This document shows positions 7,609 to 16,662 of a DNA stretch of 64,000 bases, piece by piece. Within the stretch, counting starts at the first letter, position 1. Each line of letters opens with the position of its first letter. The translations under genes and the position numbers were made by a program. Origin of the DNA: SKVR01 sp964453995 (lineage in GTDB: Bacteria > Bacteroidota > Bacteroidia > Bacteroidales > UBA7960); the NCBI GenBank assembly GCA_964453995.1, contig CAYVQC010000016.1:7814-71813 (forward strand), in the 5' to 3' direction. The notes under the pieces are model-generated. The model was not told the DNA's origin and did no database searches. It saw nothing but the letters and a program-made list of their open reading frames with translations.

Positions 7609-9780
7609 TTAATCTTTTTTGTCTTCTTTTTCTTCGGATTTTTCTTCCGTTTTGGGCTCTTCTGCCTTAGGCTCTTCTGCCTTAGGCTCTTCGGCTGTGG
7701 TTTCTTCAGCTTTAGGTTCTTCGGCTTTTACCTCTTTCTTCTCCTCGGTTTTTGCCTTAGGCTCTTCTTCTGCTTTGGTCGCCTTTTTAGCTGGTTTGTC
7801 GGTCTTTTCAGACTTTTCCAGGTCATTCTTCAGGTTTGCCAGTACATCAAGGTCACCCAGGGTAGTTTTCTCCATGGAGTCTTTGATCTTCTTCACTGTT
7901 TTCTTTGTAGAGGCTTCCTGAGTTTTCTTTTCTGCAGCAGCAGCCGATTTTTCAGCATGTTGTACATCCTGGTAAACTTTGGAGTGCGACACCACGATTT
8001 TCTTGCTTTCTTTGTTGAATTCGATCACTTTGAAATCGAGGGTTTCGTCCATTTTTGCGGTAGTACCATCTTCCTTCACAATGTGACGTGTTGGAGCAAA
8101 GCCTTCAACGCCATAGGGCAGAGCTACAATTACACCTTTGTCAGATGATCCGACAATGGTACCCTGGTGAACAGAATCGAGGGTAAATACAGATTCGAAA
8201 ACATCCCATGGATTTTCTTCGAGCTGCTTATGACCCAGGCTAAGGCGACGGTTTTCTTTGTCAACATCCAGAACAACAACTTCAATGCTCTCGCCAATTT
8301 TGGTAAACTCGGCAGGATGCTTGATCTTTTTGCTCCACGAAAGGTCGCTGATATGGATCAAACCATCCACTCCTTCTTCGAGCTCAACAAAGATACCGAA
8401 GTTGGTAAAGTTACGTACGGTAGCGGTATGCTTGCTGTTAACAGGATATTTTTCATGGATATTTTCCCATGGATCGGGGATGAGTTGTTTTATGCCAAGA
8501 GACATTTTTCTTTCTTCGCGATCCAGTGTAAGGATAACAGCTTCTATTTCGTCACCTACTTTCAGGAAGTCCTGTGCAGTGCGCAGATGCTGCGACCATG
8601 ACATTTCAGAAACGTGGATGAGGCCTTCAACACCGGGGGCGATTTCAATAAATGCACCATAATCAGCAATTACCACAACTTTGCCTTTTACTTTGTCACC
8701 GATCTTAAGTTCAGGATCGAGTGAATCCCATGGGTGGGGAGTAAGTTGCTTAAGACCGAGAGCAATACGTTTTTTGTTATCGTCAAAGTCAAGGATAACC
8801 ACGTTGATTTTCTGATCCAGTTCCACAATTTCTTCAGGATGATTGATCCTTCCCCAGGAGAGGTCTGTAATGTGTACCAGACCATCCACTCCGCCAAGGT
8901 CAACAAATACCCCATATGAGGTGATGTTCTTAACCGTACCTTCAAGGATCTGTCCTTTTTCAAGCTTGGAAATGATTTCTGCTTTCTGGATTTCCAGTTC
9001 GGCTTCAATAAGTGCTTTGTGAGAAACCACTACGTTTTTGTATTCATGGTTGATCTTAACAACCTTGAATTCCATGGTTTTCCCAACATAAATATCGTAG
9101 TCGCGAATGGGTTTTACATCAATCTGTGAACCGGGAAGGAATGCTTCGATACCAAATACATCCACAATCAGACCGCCTTTGGTGCGGCACTTCACATATC
9201 CATTGATGATTTCATCATTCTCCATGGCAGAATTGATTCTTTCCCATGAGCGAAGTGTGCGGGCCTTGTTGTGAGAAAGGACCAACTGGCCGCTGGTATC
9301 TTCCTGGCTTCCAACATACACTTCAATTTTGTCACCAATTTTAAGATCGGGGTTGTAGCGAACTTCTGCAGCTGGAATAACACCATCTGATTTGAAGCCG
9401 ATATTTACTACCACTTCCCTGTTGTTCATAGAAACTACAGAGCCATCAATTACTTCACCTTCTCCGATAGATTTGAGGGTTTCATCGTAGAGGGCTTCCA
9501 TGCGCTCTCTTTCAGCATTGGAATAGTTATCGGTCTTTTTACCCACTGCATCCCAGTCGAAATCGCCGGGTTCAGGCAATTGGTTGGCCTCAACGGCTTC
9601 TTTTACCTTCTCTTCTACTACAGCAGCCGCTGCATCTTTACTTTCCTGCTGGGTTGGTTCCTGGGATTGCGCTACAGCTTCTTCGGGGGTAGTTTCTTCA
9701 TTTACCTGGGCTTGTTCTTCAGGTTTTTTGTTTTCTTCTTCCTGACCATTGGGAGCCAGGTCTTTGTTTTCTTCTGACAT
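7609..9780 (-). CDS. rpsA: 30S ribosomal protein S1 with long N- and C-terminal extensions
   Basis: S1 binds mRNA and helps deliver it to the 30S subunit, which matters especially where Shine-Dalgarno pairing is little used. The 723-residue protein has six S1 (OB-fold) domains at about 108-172, 190-256, 277-344, 362-431, 449-518 and 536-601; domains 3-5 carry the typical YGVFVDL/GLVHITDLSW pattern. It is much longer than the roughly 560 residues of E. coli S1. Residues 1-70 form an acidic leader, and 602-723 form a Lys/Glu/Ala-rich tail with repeated AEEPK units. A 6-bp hairpin (9800-9815) lies in the leader about 20 bases before the ATG. There is no Shine-Dalgarno sequence. Confidence 0.95.
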   Translation of the reverse strand: MSEENKDLAPNGQEEENKKPEEQAQVNEETTPEEAVAQSQEPTQQESKDAAAAVVEEKVKEAVEANQLPEPGDFDWDAVGKKTDNYSNAERERMEALYDETLKSIGEGEVIDGSVVSMNNREVVVNIGFKSDGVIPAAEVRYNPDLKIGDKIEVYVGSQEDTSGQLVLSHNKARTLRSWERINSAMENDEIINGYVKCRTKGGLIVDVFGIEAFLPGSQIDVKPIRDYDIYVGKTMEFKVVKINHEYKNVVVSHKALIEAELEIQKAEIISKLEKGQILEGTVKNITSYGVFVDLGGVDGLVHITDLSWGRINHPEEIVELDQKINVVILDFDDNKKRIALGLKQLTPHPWDSLDPELKIGDKVKGKVVVIADYGAFIEIAPGVEGLIHVSEMSWSQHLRTAQDFLKVGDEIEAVILTLDREERKMSLGIKQLIPDPWENIHEKYPVNSKHTATVRNFTNFGIFVELEEGVDGLIHISDLSWSKKIKHPAEFTKIGESIEVVVLDVDKENRRLSLGHKQLEENPWDVFESVFTLDSVHQGTIVGSSDKGVIVALPYGVEGFAPTRHIVKEDGTTAKMDETLDFKVIEFNKESKKIVVSHSKVYQDVQHAEKSAAAAEKKTQEASTKKTVKKIKDSMEKTTLGDLDVLANLKNDLEKSEKTDKPAKKATKAEEEPKAKTEEKKEVKAEEPKAEETTAEEPKAEEPKAEEPKTEEKSEEKEDKKD

Positions 9781-9964
9781 TTAATTCATTACATACTGTG
9801 GTAACCTAAGTTACCGGGTTAAACATAATTTTTCAGGCCCACTTTTTTTGGGACTGCGAAATTACACAAAATCTCCTCAAATAAAAAACTAAAAATCAAG
9901 TTTTTATCCAGCTAAAAAGTAATCTTCCTCGACGATTTGTTAAAATGTTACGTAATGCACGGAG

Positions 9965-9993
9965 TTTGTTTAACCTTTTTTTGTTTATTTTTG
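9965..9993 (+). promoter_or_regulatory. -33/-7 promoter of the Cache/HAMP/GAF receptor gene
   Basis: TTTG (9965-9968), a 17-base spacer and TATTTTTG (9986-9993) fit the Bacteroidota promoter. Transcription would begin near 10000, which places the ATG at 10030 as the true start. Confidence 0.6.
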
Positions 9994-10029
9994 GCTTCTA
10001 TTGAAAAAAATGAATCCAAACCCCTGACA

Positions 10030-12189
10030 ATGATGAAAAAGATTACGACATGGTATAAGAATACTAAGATCAGTACGAGGGTCATTATTAGTATGAATAT
10101 GGCCATTTTAGCTGCTATCGTATTTATTTCGGTTTTTGCAGCGATAAATCGTGTCAATGTGCAAAAGAACGATGCGAGGGCACTGGTAGAGAATGAACTG
10201 GACCAGGTAACCAACCTGATGAGCTTTCTGCAGGATCGGCCACTGGAAGATCTTTCAGAAATAATCCGGCAGAGGGTTTTGTACAATACAGGTTTTATTT
10301 CGGTGGTTTCGCAGGATGGTGAAGTATTGATAAGCCGCGAACGCGAAGGAAGAAACATTGCCGGAGAAACCTATTTCAGGAAAATGGGTGAGGCCAGAAG
10401 AGGAGAAGTAGTGTATAACGATCCGGTTACGGGCAATGTAATGTATCAGTATCATACCTTTCACGAGGGTCTGGGGGTTTATGTAACTGCTACTCTTGAA
10501 AAGAAAGAATTTATTGATAAGCCGGTTTACAATACACTTACCATATTGCTGTTTGCCCTTATTTTCACCTGGATCACTTTTTCTCTCACCAACTATTTTA
10601 TCATGAAAACGGTTACCGTTCCCATTAATGGTTTGGTAGGGGTAATCCGTAAATTGGGTAAAGGAAATCTTACTGAACCGTTTTATTATCCTTATAAAGA
10701 TGAGGTAGGGCAGATGGCAGGGTCGGTAAACGAATTGCTGGAAGGCCTGAAGCGAACAGCTATTTTTGCCAGTGAGATTGGCAAAAATAATTTTGATCAT
10801 CCCTATGAGCCACTAAGCGATCAGGATGTGTTGGGCAATGCACTGCTTGACATGCGAAAAAGTCTTAAGGCGGCCAACGAGGAGGAAAAGATAAGGAAAG
10901 CGGAAGATGAAAAACGCAACTGGACCACCCAGGGGCTTGCCCGTTTTGCCGATATTCTCAGGCAGAATAATAATGATATACAAGAGCTTTCCTATCATAT
11001 CATCAGAAACCTGGTAGACTACCTGGAAGTAAACCAGGGCGGGGTATTTATTATTAATGAAGAGAATCCTGAGGAAAAATTCCTGGAAATGACCGCCTGT
11101 TATGCATTTGACCGCAGAAAATATCTGCAGAAGAAGATACTGCCGGGAGAAGGTCTTGTGGGAACCTGTTTCCTTGAAAAAGAAACCATCTATATTACCC
11201 AGATACCACAGGATTATATCCGCATAACATCGGGCCTTGGTGATGACAATCCTGCTTCTTTGCTTATTATTCCTCTTAAAATCAATGAAAATATTTATGG
11301 CGTAATTGAGCTTGCTTCTTTTACGGCTTTTGAAAAATACAAGCTTGAGTTTGTTGAAAAGATCGGTGAAAGCATTGCGTCAACCATATCCAGTGTAAAG
11401 ATCAACAGCAATACAGCTCAACTCCTGGAAAAGTCGCAGCAGCAGGCAGAAGAAATGCGGGCCCAGGAAGAGGAAATGCGCCAGAATATGGAAGAGCTGG
11501 CTGCCACCCAGGAAGCCATGGCCGAAAAGGAACGATCCAATGTACAAACCATTGAAGAGCTTGAGAGGGAAAAGGAATCCCTGAAAAATACCCAGCTTCA
11601 GAAAGAGATTGAGTTTTCAGATGTTCTCGAGCGGTGCCCTGTGGCAGTGGTCCGTTGCGACAGGGGAGGGGCAATTATATTGTTCAACCTGGCTGCCTCG
11701 CAATTGTGGAGGTATGCTCCAGGTGAGGTCGTTGGCAGTAACCTTCATGCCCTGCTGGATGAAACCTCAGCAAAAGAAACCGAAAGCCTGATGCAGGAAT
11801 TGGCTGCTAACGATGGAACTGTTGCACACCGGGAGGTTTTTATCCGGCTGAAAGATAGCAAAATAGCAAAGATTCCTGCCCTAATGACCCTCACCGTTTC
11901 CAGGGCCAGCGACGGAACCTATTATACCTTGTATTTTAATACTACGGGAAATGCCAGGGATGAGCAGCCCAATGCTCCCATAGATATTCATAAAGAAAAG
12001 TTTTCTGGTGTTGAAGAATCCTCTGCATCCGATGAGGTTGAAAAGGAAGAGCAGCAAGCTGTTAATTCCGGGAATAGTAGTATTACCAGTGAATTAAATT
12101 CGGCCGCAGAGTCTGATACACAAAAAGCCTGGACAGAACATATTGCCAAAAAGGGCAAAGAATTCAAGAAAACACGCAAGAAAAACTGA
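10030..12189 (+). CDS. Membrane sensor with extracytoplasmic domain, HAMP, GAF and PAS but no output domain
   Basis: This 719-residue protein has the input half of a signalling receptor. TM1 (about 22-40) and TM2 (about 169-192) flank a periplasmic single-Cache-like domain (VSQDGEVLISRE, then YxTFHEGLGVYV). A HAMP linker (about 193-245), a GAF domain (about 320-460, GEGLVGTCF and YGVIELAS), a Gln/Glu-rich coiled coil (about 466-530, EEEMRQNMEEL) and a PAS-like domain (about 530-640) follow. The C-terminal 80 residues are polar, low complexity and end in a basic stretch. No histidine-kinase, chemotaxis-signalling, GGDEF or phosphatase domain is visible. The upstream in-frame ATG at 9937 is rejected because the promoter lies downstream of it. 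It converges on lon with a 9-base gap. Confidence 0.75.
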   Translation: MMKKITTWYKNTKISTRVIISMNMAILAAIVFISVFAAINRVNVQKNDARALVENELDQVTNLMSFLQDRPLEDLSEIIRQRVLYNTGFISVVSQDGEVLISREREGRNIAGETYFRKMGEARRGEVVYNDPVTGNVMYQYHTFHEGLGVYVTATLEKKEFIDKPVYNTLTILLFALIFTWITFSLTNYFIMKTVTVPINGLVGVIRKLGKGNLTEPFYYPYKDEVGQMAGSVNELLEGLKRTAIFASEIGKNNFDHPYEPLSDQDVLGNALLDMRKSLKAANEEEKIRKAEDEKRNWTTQGLARFADILRQNNNDIQELSYHIIRNLVDYLEVNQGGVFIINEENPEEKFLEMTACYAFDRRKYLQKKILPGEGLVGTCFLEKETIYITQIPQDYIRITSGLGDDNPASLLIIPLKINENIYGVIELASFTAFEKYKLEFVEKIGESIASTISSVKINSNTAQLLEKSQQQAEEMRAQEEEMRQNMEELAATQEAMAEKERSNVQTIEELEREKESLKNTQLQKEIEFSDVLERCPVAVVRCDRGGAIILFNLAASQLWRYAPGEVVGSNLHALLDETSAKETESLMQELAANDGTVAHREVFIRLKDSKIAKIPALMTLTVSRASDGTYYTLYFNTTGNARDEQPNAPIDIHKEKFSGVEESSASDEVEKEEQQAVNSGNSSITSELNSAAESDTQKAWTEHIAKKGKEFKKTRKKN

Positions 12190-12198
12190 TGGCCACTA

Positions 12199-14655
12199 TC
12201 AGTCTACTTTTGCAAGAGGTTTAGATACCTTTTCTTTTTCCAGTGACAGATCAATGGCCTCCATCATATCTTTTATGTAGTGGAATTTCAATCCTTCAAT
12301 ATAAATAGGATTAATTTCCTCCACGTCCTTACGATTGTCTACAGACAGGATAATGTCGGTGATATTGTTTCTGCGTGCAGCCAGTATCTTTTCCTTGATT
12401 CCCCCTACCGGAGTAACCCTGCCTCTTAGTGTAATTTCGCCGGTCATAGCCACTCCTGGCTTTGTTTTGCGACGGGTAAAGGCTGAAACCAGTGCAGTAA
12501 ACATGGTAATCCCTGCCGAGGGGCCATCTTTGGGGGTTGCGCCTTCAGGAACGTGAATGTGTACATTGTATTTTTCAAGCAGCGAAGGATCGAGTTCCAG
12601 TTCACTGGCATTGGCTTTAAGATATTCGAAGGCAATGGTGGCAGACTCTTTCATTACATCGCCCAGGTTGCCGGTAAGGGAAAGATTACCCTTGCCTTTG
12701 CTCACAGATACTTCAATATAAAGAATTTCGCCGCCGGTATAGGTCCATGCCAAACCAGTAACTACTCCTGCCATATCTTTGATAATGGATGACTCCCGTG
12801 TCCATATCGGGGCACCAAGAATTTTTGTCAGTTCACCTGCCTTTATTGTTTTGGGTGGGTTCTCATCCATCACAATGGCTTTGGCCCTGTTGCGGATTAC
12901 TTTAGCAATTCTCTTTTCCAGCAGTCGTACTCCTGATTCACGGGTGTAATCTTCAATAATCCTTTCGAGGACGTTTTTCGGAAAGGATAATTGGGAGGGT
13001 TTCAGGCCGTGCGCTTCCAGCTGCTTTGGGATAAGGTGTCTTTTGGCAATTTCGATTTTTTCTTCAACAATGTAACCCGAAAGGTCAATGATCTCCATGC
13101 GATCGCGCAATGCAGGGTGTATGGTATTCAGGGTGTTGGCTGTAGCAATGAACATAATATTGGACAAATCATAATCCACCTCGAGGAAGTTATCATAAAA
13201 AGTATTGTTTTGCTCAGGGTCGAGTACTTCCAGCAGGGCAGAAGAGGGATCACCGGATATGCTGTGGTGGCCTACCTTGTCAATTTCATCCAGTACAAAA
13301 ACAGGATTTGAGCTTTTTGCCTTGCGCAGGTTCTGGATGATTCGTCCGGGCATTGCGCCCACGTATGTTTTCCTGTGGCCCCTTATCTCGGCTTCATCGC
13401 GAATGCCGCCCAGCGACATGCGGATATAGTTTCTGCCAACAGCATCAGCAATACTTTTTCCAAGAGAAGTTTTTCCTACTCCGGGAGGGCCTGAAAAGCA
13501 CAGGATGGGTGATTTCATATTCCCTTTCAGCTTAAGGACGGCGAGGTACTCCAGGATTCGTTCTTTTATTTTTTCAAGGCCGTAATGGTCGCGGTCGAGA
13601 ATTTTTTGAGCTTTTTTCAGGTCAAAGTTATCGGGGGTGTATTCATACCAGGGCAATTCGATAAGTGTTTCAAGGTAGTTGAGTTGTACCGAATATTCCA
13701 TGGCAGCGGGATTCATGCGATTAAGCTTGCTGATCTCCTTTTCGAACACTTCGGCAGCCTGCTGGCTCCATTTTTTGTTTTTAGCCTTTTCCTTGAGCTC
13801 ATGCATTTGCTGCTCGTGGGGATTACCACCAAGTTCTTCCTGGATGGTTTTGAGCTGTTGGTTCAGGATATAGTCTCTCTGTTGTTTGTCTATATCTACT
13901 TTAACCTTCGACTGGATTTGGTTTTTCAGCTCAACCACCTGCAGTTCCTTGGTGAGGTGTGCCAGCACAGTTTTGGCCCTGGCATTGATATCCAGTATTT
14001 CAAGAAGCTTTTGTTTTTCCGCGACATCAATATTGAGATTGGACGAAATGAAATTTACCAGAAATACCGGGCTCTCAATGTTTTTAATGGCAAAGGCAGC
14101 CTCACTGGGTATTTGAGGCGATTTATGAACGATTTGCGTTGCCAGATCTTTAATGGTGGCAATAAGGGCTTTGAAGTTTTTGTCGGAGCGGGTTGATCCA
14201 GCTTTGTCGAAAGAAGAAACCTGAGCTTTCAGGTAAGGCTCATTTTCTACCAGTGCTTCCAGTTTGAACCTCTTTTTTCCCTGAATAATAGCTGTTGTAC
14301 TTCCATCGGGCATGGAAAGTGTTTTAAGAATATATGCCGCTGTGCCTATCGAATTGAGGTCATCATATTCAGGATCTTCCACGTTGTCATCCTTTTGGGA
14401 TATTACACCAAGGATCTTGTCCTTTTTGTACACTTCCCTGATAAGCTTTATGGATTTATCGCGGTTGATGGTTATGGGAATGACCACTCCGGGAAAAAGT
14501 ACGGTATTTTTCAGGGGTAAAATGGGTAGTGTATCAGGTAGTTTTTCAGAGGTCATCATTTCCTCTTCTTCAGGAGAAAGTAAGGGGATGTATTCCGCTT
14601 CAGCATCAATTATTCCGGAGAATTGCAGTCCTTTGTAGTCTAAAAAGTTGTCCAT
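12199..14655 (-). CDS. lon: ATP-dependent protease La (Lon)
   Basis: Lon is the cytoplasmic AAA+ protease that degrades misfolded and regulatory proteins. The 818-residue protein has the N-terminal substrate-binding domain (about 40-245), a helical linker, the AAA+ module with Walker A GPPGVGKT (389-396) and Walker B VFVLDEID (about 452-459), and the C-terminal protease domain with the catalytic dyad S713 (KDGPSAG) and K754 (GGIKEK). All key residues are intact and the length is normal. The 254 bases upstream hold the terminator of the next gene and a 7-bp hairpin with an AT-rich loop. No CIRCE or other known heat-shock operator was recognised there. Confidence 0.96.
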   Translation of the reverse strand: MDNFLDYKGLQFSGIIDAEAEYIPLLSPEEEEMMTSEKLPDTLPILPLKNTVLFPGVVIPITINRDKSIKLIREVYKKDKILGVISQKDDNVEDPEYDDLNSIGTAAYILKTLSMPDGSTTAIIQGKKRFKLEALVENEPYLKAQVSSFDKAGSTRSDKNFKALIATIKDLATQIVHKSPQIPSEAAFAIKNIESPVFLVNFISSNLNIDVAEKQKLLEILDINARAKTVLAHLTKELQVVELKNQIQSKVKVDIDKQQRDYILNQQLKTIQEELGGNPHEQQMHELKEKAKNKKWSQQAAEVFEKEISKLNRMNPAAMEYSVQLNYLETLIELPWYEYTPDNFDLKKAQKILDRDHYGLEKIKERILEYLAVLKLKGNMKSPILCFSGPPGVGKTSLGKSIADAVGRNYIRMSLGGIRDEAEIRGHRKTYVGAMPGRIIQNLRKAKSSNPVFVLDEIDKVGHHSISGDPSSALLEVLDPEQNNTFYDNFLEVDYDLSNIMFIATANTLNTIHPALRDRMEIIDLSGYIVEEKIEIAKRHLIPKQLEAHGLKPSQLSFPKNVLERIIEDYTRESGVRLLEKRIAKVIRNRAKAIVMDENPPKTIKAGELTKILGAPIWTRESSIIKDMAGVVTGLAWTYTGGEILYIEVSVSKGKGNLSLTGNLGDVMKESATIAFEYLKANASELELDPSLLEKYNVHIHVPEGATPKDGPSAGITMFTALVSAFTRRKTKPGVAMTGEITLRGRVTPVGGIKEKILAARRNNITDIILSVDNRKDVEEINPIYIEGLKFHYIKDMMEAIDLSLEKEKVSKPLAKVD

Positions 14656-14860
14656 AAATTATTAAGTCATTTTGACATGGTCGTGTGCAATAAAGTCAGT
14701 CAGGTTGTATTGTCTTAGGTTTTTTTTGTCGCAGTTGTAATTGCCTAATTTGCTGTTTATAAATGTATTGGTGGTAAAAAAAATATTACTACCAGAATCG
14801 ATAAAAGTATGGTTCAATGAATGTGCCACAAACGAACATGGCAGAATGATTAAGGTCAAA

Positions 14861-14889
14861 ACAAAAAGGGGGAAATAAATCCCCCCTTT
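14861..14889 (-). terminator. Intrinsic terminator of the GlmU-like gene
   Basis: On the minus strand, AAAGGGGG pairs with CCCCCTTT around an 8-base AT loop, followed by TTTTTGTTTT. It lies 20 bases beyond the stop codon of the GlmU-like gene. Confidence 0.75.
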
Positions 14890-14909
14890 ACAGAAATATT
14901 TCTGCCCTT

Positions 14910-16097
14910 TTACAGGGATCTGTAGCTAAGGGTTTGTTCGTAGATATAACGCAGAATATCCTCATCTACCTTGGAAAACTCCATGTTTCTGCGGGCATAA
15001 ACTCTTTGGGCAACGCTAATGGACTTATCAATGTTGTGTACGGAGAACCCAGAAACACTTCCCCATGAGAATGATGGAATAAAGTTGCGCATAAACCCTG
15101 CTCCAAAGATCTGAGCGGCAACGCCAACTACAGTTCCGGTATTAAACATGGTATTGATACCACACTTGGAATGGTCAGCCATAAAGGTACCACAGAATTG
15201 CAGATCGGTTTTTACGAAACTTTCTTCCTGGTAATCCCAAAGCCTAACAGATTCATAGCTGTTTTTGAGGTTTGAAGTATTGGTATCGGCACCCAGGTTG
15301 CACCATTCGCCAATAACACTATGCCCCAGAAAGCCATCGTGAGCTTTGTTGGAATACCCGAAAATGATAGAATGACTTACTTCACCACCAATCTTGCAAT
15401 GTGGGCCAATACTGGTTGAACCGTATACCCGTGCTCCAAGTCTTATTTTGGTTCCTTCTCCAATGGCCAGCGGCCCTCTCAGGATGGCGCCATCCATGAT
15501 ATGTGCATCTTTACCAATATATACAGGGCCTTCGCTGGCATTGATGATGACATGTTCAATTTCAGCTCCTTCTTCAATGAATATCTTTTCAGAAGCACTA
15601 ACCCTTGCCGAATCAGGGATTGGCTGTGATTTTCTTCCTTTGGTTATCAGTTCATAATCTTTCAATATAGCCTCTTCGTTCATCTGGATAAGATCCCACA
15701 GATGATCGATTTTTCTTATTTTGGATTTTGTGATAAGAGGCACAACAGAGTCAATCAGATCCCAGTCGAGGTTATCGATATCTTCAGCCTTTAACCTTAA
15801 TGCAATGATGGTATCGCCTGTTATGAGGGTTTGGTTGGAAGATAGTTGGTGAATTTCGCTGATCAGGGTTTCATCGGGCAGGATACTGCTATTGATCAGA
15901 ATATTGTCTGCCTCTTTTACCAGGGGGTATTTGGCACTAAGATACTGTTCGGTAAGGGTTGATGTTTTGGCATTAAGCATTTTCTCCCATTTTTCCCTAA
16001 TAGTAAGAATACCCAGCCTGATATCAGCCACAGGCCTTGTAAATGTGAGGGGTAAAAGATGATTTCTGGTCTGATCGCCGAATAAGATATAATTCAT
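14910..16097 (-). CDS. GlmU-like sugar nucleotidyltransferase/acetyltransferase family protein
   Basis: This protein resembles the Bacteroidota GlmU-like family, which joins a nucleotidyltransferase-like N-terminus to a left-handed beta-helix acyltransferase domain. From the chosen ATG it has 395 residues. The N-terminal part (about 1-160) keeps the FTRPVADIRLG motif of the family. From about residue 190 a hexapeptide-repeat region follows (IGKDAHIMDGAI, IGEGTKIRLGA, IGPHCKIGGEV, with SGFSVHNIDKSI near the end). A role in UDP-sugar synthesis for cell-envelope polymers is inferred from the family. The frame extends eight codons upstream (MTNLNKTT), but homologues begin at MNYILFGD. Confidence 0.78.
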   Translation of the reverse strand: MNYILFGDQTRNHLLPLTFTRPVADIRLGILTIREKWEKMLNAKTSTLTEQYLSAKYPLVKEADNILINSSILPDETLISEIHQLSSNQTLITGDTIIALRLKAEDIDNLDWDLIDSVVPLITKSKIRKIDHLWDLIQMNEEAILKDYELITKGRKSQPIPDSARVSASEKIFIEEGAEIEHVIINASEGPVYIGKDAHIMDGAILRGPLAIGEGTKIRLGARVYGSTSIGPHCKIGGEVSHSIIFGYSNKAHDGFLGHSVIGEWCNLGADTNTSNLKNSYESVRLWDYQEESFVKTDLQFCGTFMADHSKCGINTMFNTGTVVGVAAQIFGAGFMRNFIPSFSWGSVSGFSVHNIDKSISVAQRVYARRNMEFSKVDEDILRYIYEQTLSYRSL

Positions 16098-16158
16098 TGT
16101 GGTTTTATTTAGATTTGTCAATCGTATGTATTATGATTGGCTAAAGGTATGAAAATTT

Positions 16159-16191
16159 AAAAAAAAAAGCCCTGTTGTAAAGGGCTTTTTT
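16159..16191. terminator. Intrinsic terminator downstream of rpmE2
   Basis: A 10-bp stem (AAAAAGCCCT with AGGGCTTTTT, 7-base loop) is flanked by a long A run that reads as ten Ts on the minus strand, directly after rpmE2. There are also six Ts on the plus side, but no plus-strand gene ends here. Confidence 0.88.
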
Positions 16192-16209
16192 AGTGAAATA
16201 TTTTCAGTA

Positions 16210-16467
16210 TTACTTTTTAAGATGCTTCTGGTATTTCGACTTAAATTTATCGATTCTTCCAGCGGTATCCACAAGCTGTTGTTTACCTGTGTAGAAAGGG
16301 TGAGAAGTATGAGAAATATCAAGCTTGATAAGAGGATATTCTTTACCGTCTTCCCATGTTGCTGTTTCTTTGCTGCTGGCAGTGGAGTGTGTAAGGAAGG
16401 AATAGTCGTTGGACATATCCTTGAAAATCACTAACCGGTAGTTGCTTGGATGGATATCTTTTTTCAT
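16210..16467 (-). CDS. rpmE2: 50S ribosomal protein L31, type B
   Basis: This 85-residue protein is the zinc-independent type B L31, part of the large subunit at the intersubunit bridge. It starts MKKDIHPSNYR and contains the family signatures YPLIKLDISHTSHPFYTG and RIDKFKSKY. The Cys residues that bind zinc in type A L31 are absent, so this is the C-minus form. It is a single-gene transcript with a well-matched promoter, a leader hairpin and its own terminator. There is no Shine-Dalgarno sequence before the ATG. Confidence 0.96.
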   Translation of the reverse strand: MKKDIHPSNYRLVIFKDMSNDYSFLTHSTASSKETATWEDGKEYPLIKLDISHTSHPFYTGKQQLVDTAGRIDKFKSKYQKHLKK

Positions 16468-16536
16468 TACTCTAATTTTTTTATTAAACAGGCCTGTTTG
16501 TTAATATAATAAGTTTACCATGCATTCTTTAACGAA

Positions 16537-16569
16537 ACTCCCGAAAAAACTGCTGATTTTTTCGGGAGT
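16537..16569 (-). promoter_or_regulatory. Long hairpin at the 5' end of the rpmE2 leader
   Basis: A perfect 13-bp stem (ACTCCCGAAAAAA with TTTTTTCGGGAGT) encloses a 7-base loop, starting two bases downstream of the -7 element. The last stem arm is not followed by a T run, so it is not an ordinary terminator. Depending on the exact start site, the transcript would carry a full or slightly shortened 5' stem-loop, about 70 bases before the ATG. It could stabilise the mRNA or be a ribosomal-protein leader. Confidence 0.6.
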
Positions 16570-16570
16570 G

Positions 16571-16601
16571 CAAAGATACAATTTAAAAGTTAAGTTCCAA
16601 A
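16571..16601 (-). promoter_or_regulatory. -33/-7 promoter of rpmE2
   Basis: Read on the minus strand: TTTG (16601-16598), exactly 19 bases, then TATCTTTG (16578-16571). This is a complete match to the Bacteroidota housekeeping promoter. It gives a leader of about 100 bases. Confidence 0.82.
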
Positions 16602-16662
16602 ACCTTTTTGCAAATAAATACCCAAGAAAGCTTCAGAACAACAGCGGATTGAGGGCTTTGCG

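Noticed and set aside
14662..14859. 65-codon minus-strand frame upstream of lon.
   Set aside because: No recognisable features, no promoter of its own, low complexity in AT-rich DNA; more likely the lon leader.
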